14,282 nucleotides of DNA from Rhodospirillaceae bacterium (GTDB lineage Bacteria; Pseudomonadota; Alphaproteobacteria; MPNO01; UBA2964), in NCBI GenBank assembly GCA_018660305.1, contig JABJKO010000087.1:1-14282 (forward strand), read 5' to 3'. Made by a program: the position numbers and the translations under genes. Shown here piece by piece: positions 8,196 through 14,282 of this stretch. Position 1 is the first letter of the stretch, and the number at the start of each line of letters is the position of its first letter. Under the pieces are notes generated by a model. It worked only from the letters and a program-made list of their open reading frames with translations, was not told the origin of the DNA and did not search any database.

Positions 8196-9026
8196 ATGGC
8201 TGAAACCGCATTGCATTCAGAAATCGATTTCGTCGAAGCCGACATGAATTACATCGTCGATGACGGCATTCCGCCGGTCCGCTATGTGGACTGGCCGGAG
8301 GAGGAGCATAAGGCCCACCGGCCGGCCTATGAGACCCGCCGCATGCGCGTCGAAAACGGCCGGACCTGCGGCGTAGATTTCACCCTGCCTACTCGCGGTT
8401 TCAGGTTTTTGGCGCAGACGCCCGCCATTGAGGATTTCTATGACGAAGAGGAAATCCTGCGGGTCTATTACCCGGAGACCGAGGCGCTGATCAAACAACA
8501 GAGCGGCGCCAAACGGGTCTATGTGTTCGACCACACCCTGCGCACCGGCGACGAGTCAAAGCTCGCCGAGCGCTGGATCCGCAACCCGGTGCATGGTGTC
8601 CATAACGACTATACGGAGAAATCAGCACCGCAGCGGGTGCGCGATTTCCTGCCGGACGAGGCGGATGAATTACTGAAACACCGCTTCGGCATCATCCAGA
8701 CCTGGCGGCCCATCAACAAGCCGGTGGAATCCGAACCGCTGGCGCTGATCGATGGCAGCACCATCCCCGAAATCGGCTTTATACCCTATCAGCGGCGCTA
8801 CAAGGACCGCACCGGCGAGACCTATCACATCTCCTACAGCGCCGAGCACCGCTGGTATTACTTCCCGCACATGACCCGCGACGAGGTGATCGTGTTCAAG
8901 GTATTCGACACAGACCGCGGCGCCGGCGTCCGCTTCACCGCCCATAGCGCCTTCACCGACCCCACCAGCCCGCCCGATGCCGGCATCCGCGAAAGCATCG
9001 AAATGCGTGCGCTGGTGTTTTATTGA
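8196..9026 (+). CDS. CmcJ/NvfI-family putative Fe(II)/2-oxoglutarate oxygenase
   Basis: 276 residues resembling the CmcJ/NvfI/AsaB family of putative hydroxylase/desaturases, found in cephamycin and fungal natural-product clusters and widely as orphans. The N-terminal region (PVRYVDWPEEE, GFRFLAQTPAIEDFYDEEE) precedes the non-haem-iron site: HNDY (His136, Asp138) as the facial-triad pair, TAHSAFTDP with His250 as the probable third ligand, and R265-E-S267 as the likely 2-oxoglutarate carboxylate-binding Arg-x-Ser. SYSAEHRWYYFPHMTRDEVIVFK is the typical family core. The substrate is unknown. The gene starts 9 bases after the GST gene and its stop abuts the acetyltransferase start, so the four genes look like one transcript. 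Confidence 0.85.
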   Translation: MAETALHSEIDFVEADMNYIVDDGIPPVRYVDWPEEEHKAHRPAYETRRMRVENGRTCGVDFTLPTRGFRFLAQTPAIEDFYDEEEILRVYYPETEALIKQQSGAKRVYVFDHTLRTGDESKLAERWIRNPVHGVHNDYTEKSAPQRVRDFLPDEADELLKHRFGIIQTWRPINKPVESEPLALIDGSTIPEIGFIPYQRRYKDRTGETYHISYSAEHRWYYFPHMTRDEVIVFKVFDTDRGAGVRFTAHSAFTDPTSPPDAGIRESIEMRALVFY

Positions 9027-9031
9027 GGGCC

Positions 9032-9571
9032 ATGAGTTTCACGCTCGATCACATGAGACGAGACGATTGGGCCCGGGTCCGCGCCCTCTATGCCGAAGGG
9101 CTGGCGACCGGTATCGCCGCATTCCTGTCGACCCCGCCGCGCTGGGAGGAATGGGACAAAGGCCATCTCGCCCTCGGCCGTCTCGTGGCCCGGTCCGCCG
9201 CTGACACCATGGACGCCGACACCATAAAGGGCTGGGCCGCGCTGGCCCCGGTCCCCGACACATGAGGCACCGCCGGGGTCGCTGAGGTCAGCGTCTATGT
9301 CACCGCGAATTCTCAGGGACAGGGGATCGGAAAAGCCCTGCTGGAACGGTTGATCGCCCTATCGGAAGAGGACGGGTACTGGACCCTGCAGGCCCAGATG
9401 ATGGCGGAAAACCAGCCGAGCCTGGCGCTACACCGTCAATGCGGGTTCCGCGAAGTGGGGGTCCGGGAACGGTACGGCCATATAGAAGACAGCTGGCACG
9501 ACGTCATCCTGCTGGAACGCAGAAGCCGGCAAACCGGGGGCCCCGGCCTGCCGACGAAAAACTGCGGGTAA
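9032..9571 (+). pseudogene. GNAT acetyltransferase (phosphinothricin acetyltransferase-like) interrupted by one in-frame TGA
   Basis: The same reading frame encodes an N-terminal half (MSFTLDHMRRDDWARVR, ATGIAAFLSTPPRWEEWD, KGWAALAPVPDT), then TGA at 9263-9265, then the C-terminal half (GTAGVAEVSVYVT, the acetyl-CoA-binding QGQGIGKALLE, NQPSLALHRQCGFREVG, WHDVILLERR) to a TAA at 9569. No frame change is needed, and read through it is 179 residues, the usual length for this family, which N-acetylates small amines such as phosphinothricin or methionine derivatives. The TGA is codon 78. In relatives I recall, the stretch between WAAL and GVAEVSVYV has the same length with Cys at this position. 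Simplest reading: a nonsense mutation; sequencing error or selenocysteine recoding are alternatives. The ATG at 9032 follows GAGGG, close to the end of the oxygenase gene. Confidence 0.8.
9280..9293 (+). other. Small hairpin with GGUC apex just after the in-frame TGA (SECIS-like, unproven)
   Basis: CGCTGAGGTCAGCG is a 6-bp inverted repeat around GG, realistically a 4-bp stem (CGCT/AGCG) with a GAGGUC loop. The loop begins 18 bases after the TGA, within the spacing used by bacterial SECIS elements, and the loop GU resembles the fdhF element. The stem is short and the bases also encode the conserved AEVS residues, so chance is likely. Confidence 0.3.
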
Positions 9572-9595
9572 ATCGAGGATCCGCCAGGATCGTAT

Positions 9596-9622
9596 CGTTC
9601 TGATCAGAACGGATTGTTTTCC
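9596..9622 (+). terminator. Possible terminator between convergent genes, centred on a 16-bp palindrome
   Basis: CGTTCTGATCAGAACG (9596-9611) is a perfect palindrome able to form a 6-bp stem with a GATC loop. It is followed on the plus strand by GATTGTTTTCC, a modest T-rich tail suited to ending the VOC-GST-oxygenase-acetyltransferase transcript. It overlaps the stop codon of the convergent symporter gene. No T-tract exists on the minus side. Confidence 0.4.
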
Positions 9623-10965
9623 GATTCACCCCTTGTATCGAAGAACTCCTTGGTGATCTTGAACACGATCGGGCTGAGCAGAGCCAGGGCAATCAGATTC
9701 GGAATTGCCATCAGCGCATTCAGCGTATCGGCCAGCAGCCACACGAATCCGAGCTTCAGCGTCGCCCCGACGTAGGCGGCCAGAGACCACACCACCCGGA
9801 AGGGCATGATGATCTTGATGCCGAACAGATATTCAAGAGAACGCTCGCAATAGTAACTCCAGCCAAGGATCGTGGTGAAGGCAAACACGGTCAAAGCCAC
9901 CGCGATGATATATCCACCGGCACCTGGTAAGGCCAGATCAAACGCCTTGGACGTTAGCGCCGCGCCCGTCTCACCACTGGTCCATGCGCCGGTGACGAGT
10001 ATGGCCAGGGCGGTGAAGGAGCAGACGATGAGCGTATCGATGAAGGTGCCCAGCATGGCGACGAGGCCCTGGCTGACCGGACCCTTGCACTGGGCCGCGG
10101 CATGCGCGATGGGCGCCGATCCGAGACCGGCTTCGTTGGAGAACACGCCGCGCGCCACACCGAAGCGAATGGCCGCCCAGACAGCGGCCCCGGCGAAGCC
10201 GCCGGTCGCCGCGACCGGCGAGAACGCATGTTCGAAAATCAGGGCGAAGGCACCGGGAATCGCGCCGGCATTGAGCGCCAAAACCAATGTTCCGGCGCCG
10301 ATGTAAGCGACCGCCATGATGGGCACCAGCTTGCCGGCCACGGTGGCGATACGTTCGATGCCGCCGAGCAGGACGGCGCCGACCAGCACCACAAGAACGA
10401 TACCGGTCAGCCATTCGGGAATGGCGAAATTAGCATTCAGGGCATTGGCGATGGAGTTGGCCTGGACCATGTTGCCGATGCCGAAGCCGGCAATACCGGC
10501 AAACAGGGCAAAGGTAATGGCCATCCAGTTCCACTTCGCGCCCAGGCCGTTCTTGATGTAGTACATGGGCCCGCCCACATGCTTGCCGCGCTCGTCCTCC
10601 TCGCGAAAGCGGACGGCCAGCACGGCTTCGGCGAATTTTGTCGCCATGCCGACCAGGGCGGTCATCCACATCCAGAAGATGGCGCCGGGACCGCCAAGAA
10701 AGATAGCGGTCGCCACGCCGGCGATATTACCGGTACCGATGGTCGCCGCGAGGGACGTCATCAGGGCGTTGAAAGGGCTGATATCCCCTTCGCCGCCGGG
10801 AATGCGCCCCTGCCATAAGAGCTTGAAACCAAACGGGATCTTCAGGATCGTCAGCAGTTTGAGTCCCAGCGTCAAAAACAAACCGACGCCCAAAATCAGG
10901 ACCAGCATCGGCGTGCCCCAAACGACGCCATTGAGCCAATCGACAGCGCTAGTGATACCTTCCAC
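9604..10965 (-). CDS. AGCS-family alanine/glycine:cation symporter
   Basis: A 453-residue integral membrane protein of the alanine or glycine:cation symporter family (AlsT/DagA/AgcS type), which imports Ala or Gly with Na+ or H+. The signatures are clear: FNALMTSLAATIGTGNIAGVA near residue 65-85, KHVGGPMYYIKNGLG, and the hallmark GVFSNEAGLGSAPIAHAAA in the middle of the protein. About eleven hydrophobic segments are visible, and the length is normal for the family. The start is GTG, supported by AGGAGG 7 bases upstream. It is the last gene of the minus-strand cluster, 182 bases after the lyase/mutase fragment, and may have its own promoter there; no convincing -35/-10 pair was found. The substrate could be another small neutral amino acid. 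Confidence 0.95.
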   Translation of the reverse strand: MEGITSAVDWLNGVVWGTPMLVLILGVGLFLTLGLKLLTILKIPFGFKLLWQGRIPGGEGDISPFNALMTSLAATIGTGNIAGVATAIFLGGPGAIFWMWMTALVGMATKFAEAVLAVRFREEDERGKHVGGPMYYIKNGLGAKWNWMAITFALFAGIAGFGIGNMVQANSIANALNANFAIPEWLTGIVLVVLVGAVLLGGIERIATVAGKLVPIMAVAYIGAGTLVLALNAGAIPGAFALIFEHAFSPVAATGGFAGAAVWAAIRFGVARGVFSNEAGLGSAPIAHAAAQCKGPVSQGLVAMLGTFIDTLIVCSFTALAILVTGAWTSGETGAALTSKAFDLALPGAGGYIIAVALTVFAFTTILGWSYYCERSLEYLFGIKIIMPFRVVWSLAAYVGATLKLGFVWLLADTLNALMAIPNLIALALLSPIVFKITKEFFDTRGESENNPF

Positions 10966-10972
10966 GGGACCC

Positions 10973-10978
10973 CCTCCT
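10973..10978 (-). promoter_or_regulatory. Ribosome-binding site fixing the symporter GTG start
   Basis: AGGAGG on the minus strand, 7 bases before the GTG at 10965, makes this non-ATG start convincing. Confidence 0.75.
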
Positions 10979-11147
10979 ACTAATTATCCATTGGGTCGAT
11001 ACCACATAAGGTGAGTCGGAATGACAGAAATTTGCAATCCAACCGGCGTCAGTAGCTGGCCAGAAAGGGGGGCGGGAACGCTGAAGCGGGCGAACCGACG
11101 GATTCGGATTGCCAACGAAATCGTATAATTGATGAAGGAACGCCGCC

Positions 11148-11362
11148 TTATTCTCCGGCGGCGTATTTCTTTTCCGCTTCGTAATAGTCGGGGAAGCCGA
11201 CGATATCGCGCAGATGAGCGAAGTCGAAGAGGCCCTCTGGCGTCCGGCCTTCCTTGAGGGCCTGAACCCCTGCTCCATGGCGGTCATGGCGGAATTGAGC
11301 ATGGTCAGGGGGTAAAGCACGATCTTGAAACCCATCTCACCCGATACCTCAGCGACCAAGAG
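11148..11362 (-). pseudogene. 3' fragment of an isocitrate lyase/PEP mutase-family gene, frameshifted
   Basis: Read on the minus strand, this encodes the end of an isocitrate lyase/phosphoenolpyruvate mutase-family protein: VAEVSGEMGFKIVLYPLTML, NSAMTAMEQG, then, after a one-base loss at the four-C run 11267-11270, ALKEGRTPEGLFDFAHL and RDIVGFPDYYEAEKKYAAGE to a TAA at 11148-11150. The catalytic N-terminal barrel is missing: upstream, the sequence passes directly into the end of the EutA-like gene, with the junction near 11360-11370. The last 65 coding bases are identical to the gene ending at 14214, so this is a second, decaying copy of that gene's 3' end. The upstream limit is approximate. 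It should make no functional enzyme. A base-calling error in the C run is possible, but would still leave only a C-terminal fragment. Confidence 0.82.
11152..11216. repeat. Direct repeat, copy 1 (65 bp identical visible)
   Basis: Identical to 14218-14282 in the same orientation, 3066 bp away. It covers the last coding bases of a lyase/mutase-family gene; identity falls off at the stop codon. The right copy is cut by the window edge, so the true repeat length is unknown. Confidence 0.95.
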
Positions 11363-12860
11363 CAGCAGACTGGGGGAATATCAGGCTTTTGATGACAACT
11401 GGCACAGCCCCCGAGGACGGGATCAATGCACCTATATCGATATAGTCGAATTCCTTGAGGTCTATCCCGTCGATGGAAATGACGGGGATTTGAAGCACCA
11501 TCTCCTCGCGGCAATGAATACCCAGCACACCGCCGACATCGCCGTCGCTTACCAGCAGCAGCGGATAACCGGCGGCAAGAACCGGTTGGAGCCCGTCGAT
11601 GATACCCCGCAGCAGGGCATCGACGCGCTGGAAGGTAGCGGATCCCTGCCAGGCGAAACACACGGCAACGGCAGAGTGGCCGTCCGACAGATCCAGCCTA
11701 CGTAGTGCAGCAGCCGTCTCCTGCGCGATCATGGTGGTGTCCAGGGTTTCGTCCGACAGGGGTAGCAGCGGCGCGATTACCGGCACATTCCTGATGGGCA
11801 GAATGTCATCGGGCGAGACGAAGATGGTGCCGCCGGAAACCTGGATAGTGTATTGCGAGGCCCCGATCACCGTCGCCCGAATCGATTCAATCGGCGCGAC
11901 CAGCTCCACCCCTATCCCGTTGATGCGCACGCGGATCTCGTCGGCGAGCAAGGGCCCCAGATCACCATACCCATCCTGATCGTATCCATAGACGAACTCC
12001 GCAACGCCACCAGAGAAGGAAATCGCGTCGATGGCGTGCTGGCCGGTCAGAGGCGGCAAACGAAGCAGCGCGTCGGTTTTCACTGACAGTGCTTCCTGCC
12101 CAATCGCCTTGAGCAGGTGCTCCGCCATGCAAGACGCCATTGCCCGCATGCTGGACTCCGCCAGAAATGCGCCCATTTCCAGCAAAATTCCGGCCTCTGC
12201 CGCGAAGCGTTTGCCAGCTTCCTCGATACGCGTCACACGGCCGGTCGTGTCGACCACCACCAACCTTGCCCCCAAATCAATCGCGGTAAGATCGACGACC
12301 CGACCATCGGTGCAGATCGCGATCTTGGACGTGCCACCACCGATGTCGATGTTTGCAATCGTCTGCCCGGTCTCGCGTGAGCGCGCGACCGCACCCGATC
12401 CGTGGGCCGCCATCACGGTTTCCAGATTATCCCCCGCCGAGACGGCGACAAACTTGCCGGCTTCCCGCGCAAAAAGCTCGCCGATGGCGCGCGCGTTGGC
12501 CCGGCGCACCGCGACACCAGTAAGGATCAGCGCGCCCGTGTCGATGTCTTTCGGGGTGACGCCCGCCGCCTCGTACTGCGCGCCGATGAAAGCGCCGAGC
12601 ACGTCGGAATCTATGGTTTCGCCGTCGACATAGGGTGTCAGCAATATGTCGGACTGGTGCAGCATTTCACGATCGCGCACCACATACCGGCTGTCGCGCT
12701 GTTCAAGAGTGAGTCTGGAAAAGGCAAGGTGTGACGTGGCCGACCCGATATCGACGCCGACGCTAACGAGGGTGATCTCGTTCTCCTCGACCATGCTGCG
12801 GCCGGCGCTAGAGAAAAAAATGCGTCCGTCTGATTTCTGTTCAGGTGGAAATTCCGGCAC
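11349..12860 (-). CDS. EutA-family (ethanolamine ammonia-lyase reactivase-like) ATPase
   Basis: 503 residues of the EutA family, actin/Hsp70-fold ATPases. EutA reactivates adenosylcobalamin-dependent ethanolamine ammonia-lyase by swapping damaged cobalamin. The nucleotide-binding motifs are VGVDIGSATSHLAFSRL (phosphate 1, ~34-50), NIDIGGGTSKIAI (phosphate 2, ~170-182) and SFSGGVAEFVYG (adenosine, ~281-292). ILAQYEAAG-like, TGALILTG and GDNLETVMAAHGSGA segments also match EutA rather than the looser HyuA group. No ethanolamine ammonia-lyase subunit gene is in view, so the client enzyme is unknown and the eutA symbol is withheld. The GTG start is supported by AAGGA 5 bases upstream; an ATG 22 codons in is the alternative. 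The last ~8 residues (after KSLIF) appear to be read out of frame from the adjoining lyase/mutase fragment, suggesting loss of the original stop. Starts 13 bases after the bicupin gene. Confidence 0.85.
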   Translation of the reverse strand: MPEFPPEQKSDGRIFFSSAGRSMVEENEITLVSVGVDIGSATSHLAFSRLTLEQRDSRYVVRDREMLHQSDILLTPYVDGETIDSDVLGAFIGAQYEAAGVTPKDIDTGALILTGVAVRRANARAIGELFAREAGKFVAVSAGDNLETVMAAHGSGAVARSRETGQTIANIDIGGGTSKIAICTDGRVVDLTAIDLGARLVVVDTTGRVTRIEEAGKRFAAEAGILLEMGAFLAESSMRAMASCMAEHLLKAIGQEALSVKTDALLRLPPLTGQHAIDAISFSGGVAEFVYGYDQDGYGDLGPLLADEIRVRINGIGVELVAPIESIRATVIGASQYTIQVSGGTIFVSPDDILPIRNVPVIAPLLPLSDETLDTTMIAQETAAALRRLDLSDGHSAVAVCFAWQGSATFQRVDALLRGIIDGLQPVLAAGYPLLLVSDGDVGGVLGIHCREEMVLQIPVISIDGIDLKEFDYIDIGALIPSSGAVPVVIKSLIFPQSAALGR

Positions 12861-12865
12861 CGGCG

Positions 12866-12870
12866 TCCTT
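12866..12870 (-). promoter_or_regulatory. Ribosome-binding site for the EutA-like GTG start
   Basis: AAGGA on the minus strand, 5 bases before the GTG at 12860. The internal ATG at 12794 has no comparable site, so the GTG is preferred. Confidence 0.55.
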
Positions 12871-12873
12871 CAG

Positions 12874-14103
12874 CTACATGCCACCGGCAAAGGAGTAGGA
12901 CGACCCTTCTACGTAATATTCCTCCTCCATGCGGTTTTCGACGCCCTCTTCCGCCAATCTTTCCTCGTACTCCTTCCGGATAAACGGATCCTCCATCCAG
13001 TACGGAATGGCGGTGCCGCCCGGCTCGGTGACGTCGATCGCGCCCTCATCAATGGCTTTCTGACCCGGGACGCCAGGCTTGTGCGCCCGATGGTTGTTCG
13101 GTCCGTACCAGGCCAGGAGACGCAACGGCTCCTGGCTGATGCCGATATGCTGGTGGAACCAATCGCCGCTCATGGGCGCGGCTGACACCATGCCGACGCT
13201 TTCGTAATCCTGACGCAGCACCTGATCAGCCTTGCCGTCTTTCCACGGAGTCATGCCCAGCTCTACCGGCCAGGTATAGGTGTAACCTCTGCCGCCGAGA
13301 CAAATCAGCACGGCGGCGGACGCATGGGCGTGCGCTTTGGAATAGCGCCCATTCTCGTGTTCGCCAATAAACTGGTAGAACGCATTGCCCGCCATGCGCG
13401 GCTCTACCCGCTTGTAACCGGGCGAGCGGCGGTTATCGAGATGCAATTCGGTAGTGAACACGTCGGGGATGATATTCGTACGCCGCATGGCGAGGCCGCG
13501 TAACGGATCGGGCTCGATGTCCTCATTGGGCCTGAAATAATCGGTGCTGGAATCGAACCGGTCGCGGAACTCGGCCGCGGTATTGAAAATAACCTCGGTA
13601 TTGCGGACCAGATTCATCATGTTGGGCGCGGTGGTGCCAACCAGCATCAGGGCTGGGCGCGAGCTCGAATTGATGATGCGGTGATGGGTATTCATCGGAA
13701 CCGAAAACAGGGAACCGCGCTGCCATTCGAAAATATGCGGCTTTTCCTGCCCATCGGTCCAGATTTCCGTCGTGCCACGCCCTTCGATCACGAGGAAAAT
13801 TTCCTCGTAGAGGTGCCGCTCGGAATTGAGCACGCCGGCGCCGGGGACCTCGACCATATAGCATCCCCACAGCCCCTCCGTGCCGTAGAGCTGGATAAAG
13901 GCACCACGCCCGCCCATCCGGTCCCAGGGCTCCAACGGCAAATCCTGTACGCGGCTGACACCGATCCCGCGATGAATCGGAATACCCTGAGATTCCATAA
14001 AATCGTCATACGCGCTGTTGGGCCGTTTCCAGGCGCCATAGCCCGCGTTCATCTCTTTGCCGGGTTCGTGCCAGTGCGTCTCGAATGGTAGGTCATGGGG
14101 CAA
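12874..14103 (-). CDS. Bicupin protein, putative metal-dependent dioxygenase-like enzyme
   Basis: 409 residues with two cupin beta-barrels, in the general style of gentisate dioxygenase-like bicupins. Cupin 1 (about 80-155) has RHLYEEIFLVIEGRG (His97, Glu101) and GSLFSVPMNTHHRIIN (His140/His141); the first His of the usual HxH is Glu. Cupin 2 (about 245-335) has KAHAHASAAVLICLGGRG (His258, His260) and GDWFHQHIG (His317/His319), so a three-His metal site is possible there, while the Glu ligand is absent. No signal peptide is seen. The acidic C-terminal tail (EEEYYVEGSS) is unusual. The substrate and reaction are unknown; a sugar- or amino-acid-isomerase-like role is also possible for cupins. 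The start is TTG, chosen because GAGGAG lies 8 bases upstream; the next in-frame ATG is at codon 18. It lies between the EutA-like gene and the lyase/mutase-family gene, all on the same strand. Confidence 0.8.
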   Translation of the reverse strand: MPHDLPFETHWHEPGKEMNAGYGAWKRPNSAYDDFMESQGIPIHRGIGVSRVQDLPLEPWDRMGGRGAFIQLYGTEGLWGCYMVEVPGAGVLNSERHLYEEIFLVIEGRGTTEIWTDGQEKPHIFEWQRGSLFSVPMNTHHRIINSSSRPALMLVGTTAPNMMNLVRNTEVIFNTAAEFRDRFDSSTDYFRPNEDIEPDPLRGLAMRRTNIIPDVFTTELHLDNRRSPGYKRVEPRMAGNAFYQFIGEHENGRYSKAHAHASAAVLICLGGRGYTYTWPVELGMTPWKDGKADQVLRQDYESVGMVSAAPMSGDWFHQHIGISQEPLRLLAWYGPNNHRAHKPGVPGQKAIDEGAIDVTEPGGTAIPYWMEDPFIRKEYEERLAEEGVENRMEEEYYVEGSSYSFAGGM

Positions 14104-14111
14104 TGCGCCTA

Positions 14112-14117
14112 CTCCTC
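14112..14117 (-). promoter_or_regulatory. Ribosome-binding site fixing the bicupin TTG start
   Basis: GAGGAG on the minus strand, 8 bases before TTG at 14103, preceded by an AT-rich tract (14119-14138) that could hold a -10 element. No clear -35 box was found. Confidence 0.6.
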
Positions 14118-14213
14118 TATCGAAATATTATTTATTGTTCGTCATTCGCGACACATCATGCCACATGCCGGTCCGCGGTTCATGTGCCCACACGCGGCAA
14201 CAAACCCGGTATC

Positions 14214-14282
14214 CTACTCTCCGGCGGCGTATTTCTTTTCCGCTTCGTAATAGTCGGGGAAGCCGACGATATCGCGCAGATG
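14214..14282 (-). CDS. Isocitrate lyase/PEP mutase-family protein, C-terminal end (cut by window edge)
   Basis: Only the last 22 codons and a TAG are visible, encoding HLRDIVGFPDYYEAEKKYAA then Gly-Glu. The assignment rests on the longer frameshifted copy at 11148-11362, whose GFKIVLYPLTML and LKEGRTPEGLFDF segments are typical of the C-terminus of isocitrate lyase/PEP mutase-family enzymes (methylisocitrate lyase, oxaloacetate decarboxylase, 2,3-dimethylmalate lyase, phosphonopyruvate enzymes). Which reaction it performs cannot be judged from this end. It precedes the bicupin gene by 110 bases on the same strand and is probably the functional parent of the fragment. Confidence 0.7.
   Translation of the reverse strand, partial: HLRDIVGFPDYYEAEKKYAAGE
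14218..14282. repeat. Direct repeat, copy 2 (continues past window edge)
   Basis: Identical over 65 bp to 11152-11216, same orientation. The match runs to the last base of the window, so the repeat is longer than can be seen here. Confidence 0.95.

Noticed and set aside
7593..8216. 207-codon minus-strand open frame opposite the GST gene
   Set aside because: The plus strand encodes a textbook GST with a good ribosome-binding site; the antisense frame is a codon-bias shadow.
9032..9571. Two separate genes instead of one interrupted acetyltransferase
   Set aside because: The halves are in the same frame with no start or ribosome-binding site just after the TGA, and neither half alone makes a GNAT fold; the acetyl-CoA motif lies only in the second half.
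10102..10818. 238-codon plus-strand open frame opposite the symporter
   Set aside because: Antisense shadow of the AGCS gene, with low-complexity Gly/His/Asp-rich translation and no family features.
11140..11164. Hairpin (8-bp stem ACGCCGCC/GGCGGCGT) around the stop codon of the lyase/mutase fragment
   Set aside because: No T-tract follows on the minus strand; the T-rich side is on the plus strand, where no gene ends. Probably incidental.
11349..12860. HyuA-type hydantoinase/oxoprolinase identity for the ATPase gene
   Set aside because: The shared actin-like fold gives a superficial match, but the FSRL, QYEAAG, LILTG and DNLETVMAAHGSGA segments fit EutA much better.
14155..14190. Imperfect inverted repeat (CATGTG/CACATG arms) between the lyase/mutase and bicupin genes
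   Set aside because: Only a 6-bp stem with a long loop and no T-tract; too weak to call a terminator or operator.

Overview
The window is GC-rich, densely packed bacterial DNA. Protein styles (PanB/PanC, an RlmI-type methyltransferase, an AGCS symporter, a CmcJ/NvfI-type oxygenase) and frequent GTG/TTG starts with good Shine-Dalgarno sites suggest an alphaproteobacterium, possibly Rhodospirillales-like. That placement is an inference from protein style, not from a marker gene. I see no rRNA, tRNA, CRISPR array, transposase or phage gene.

Left part (1-7078). The 3' part of a Pro-rich, coiled-coil envelope-type protein ends at a strong intrinsic terminator. The pantothenate genes panB and panC follow on the minus strand, a tight pair making pantoate and then pantothenate. 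Divergent from panB is a plus-strand run joined by overlapping stop and start codons: gamma-glutamyltransferase, an EamA/DMT-type transporter, and a PUA-domain RlmI-like rRNA methyltransferase.

Middle part (7137-9571). Four closely spaced plus-strand genes encode a VOC (glyoxalase-fold) protein, a glutathione S-transferase, a CmcJ/NvfI-family putative Fe(II)/2-oxoglutarate oxygenase and a GNAT acetyltransferase. The set looks like small-molecule modification or detoxification. The acetyltransferase is interrupted by one in-frame TGA. By my recollection of the family it falls where homologues carry cysteine, and a small hairpin with a GGUC apex lies just downstream. A nonsense mutation is the default reading; selenocysteine recoding is the testable alternative.

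Right part (9604-14282, all minus strand). In transcription order this holds the 3' end of an isocitrate lyase/PEP mutase-family gene (cut by the window edge), a bicupin protein, an EutA-family (ethanolamine ammonia-lyase reactivase-like) ATPase, a frameshifted second copy of the 3' end of the lyase/mutase gene, and an AGCS alanine/glycine:cation symporter. The two lyase/mutase 3' ends are identical over the 65 bp visible, so this cluster was rearranged recently or is being homogenised. An EutA-like protein beside a bicupin and a lyase/mutase gene, with no EutB or EutC visible, is the best candidate here for an undescribed pathway.
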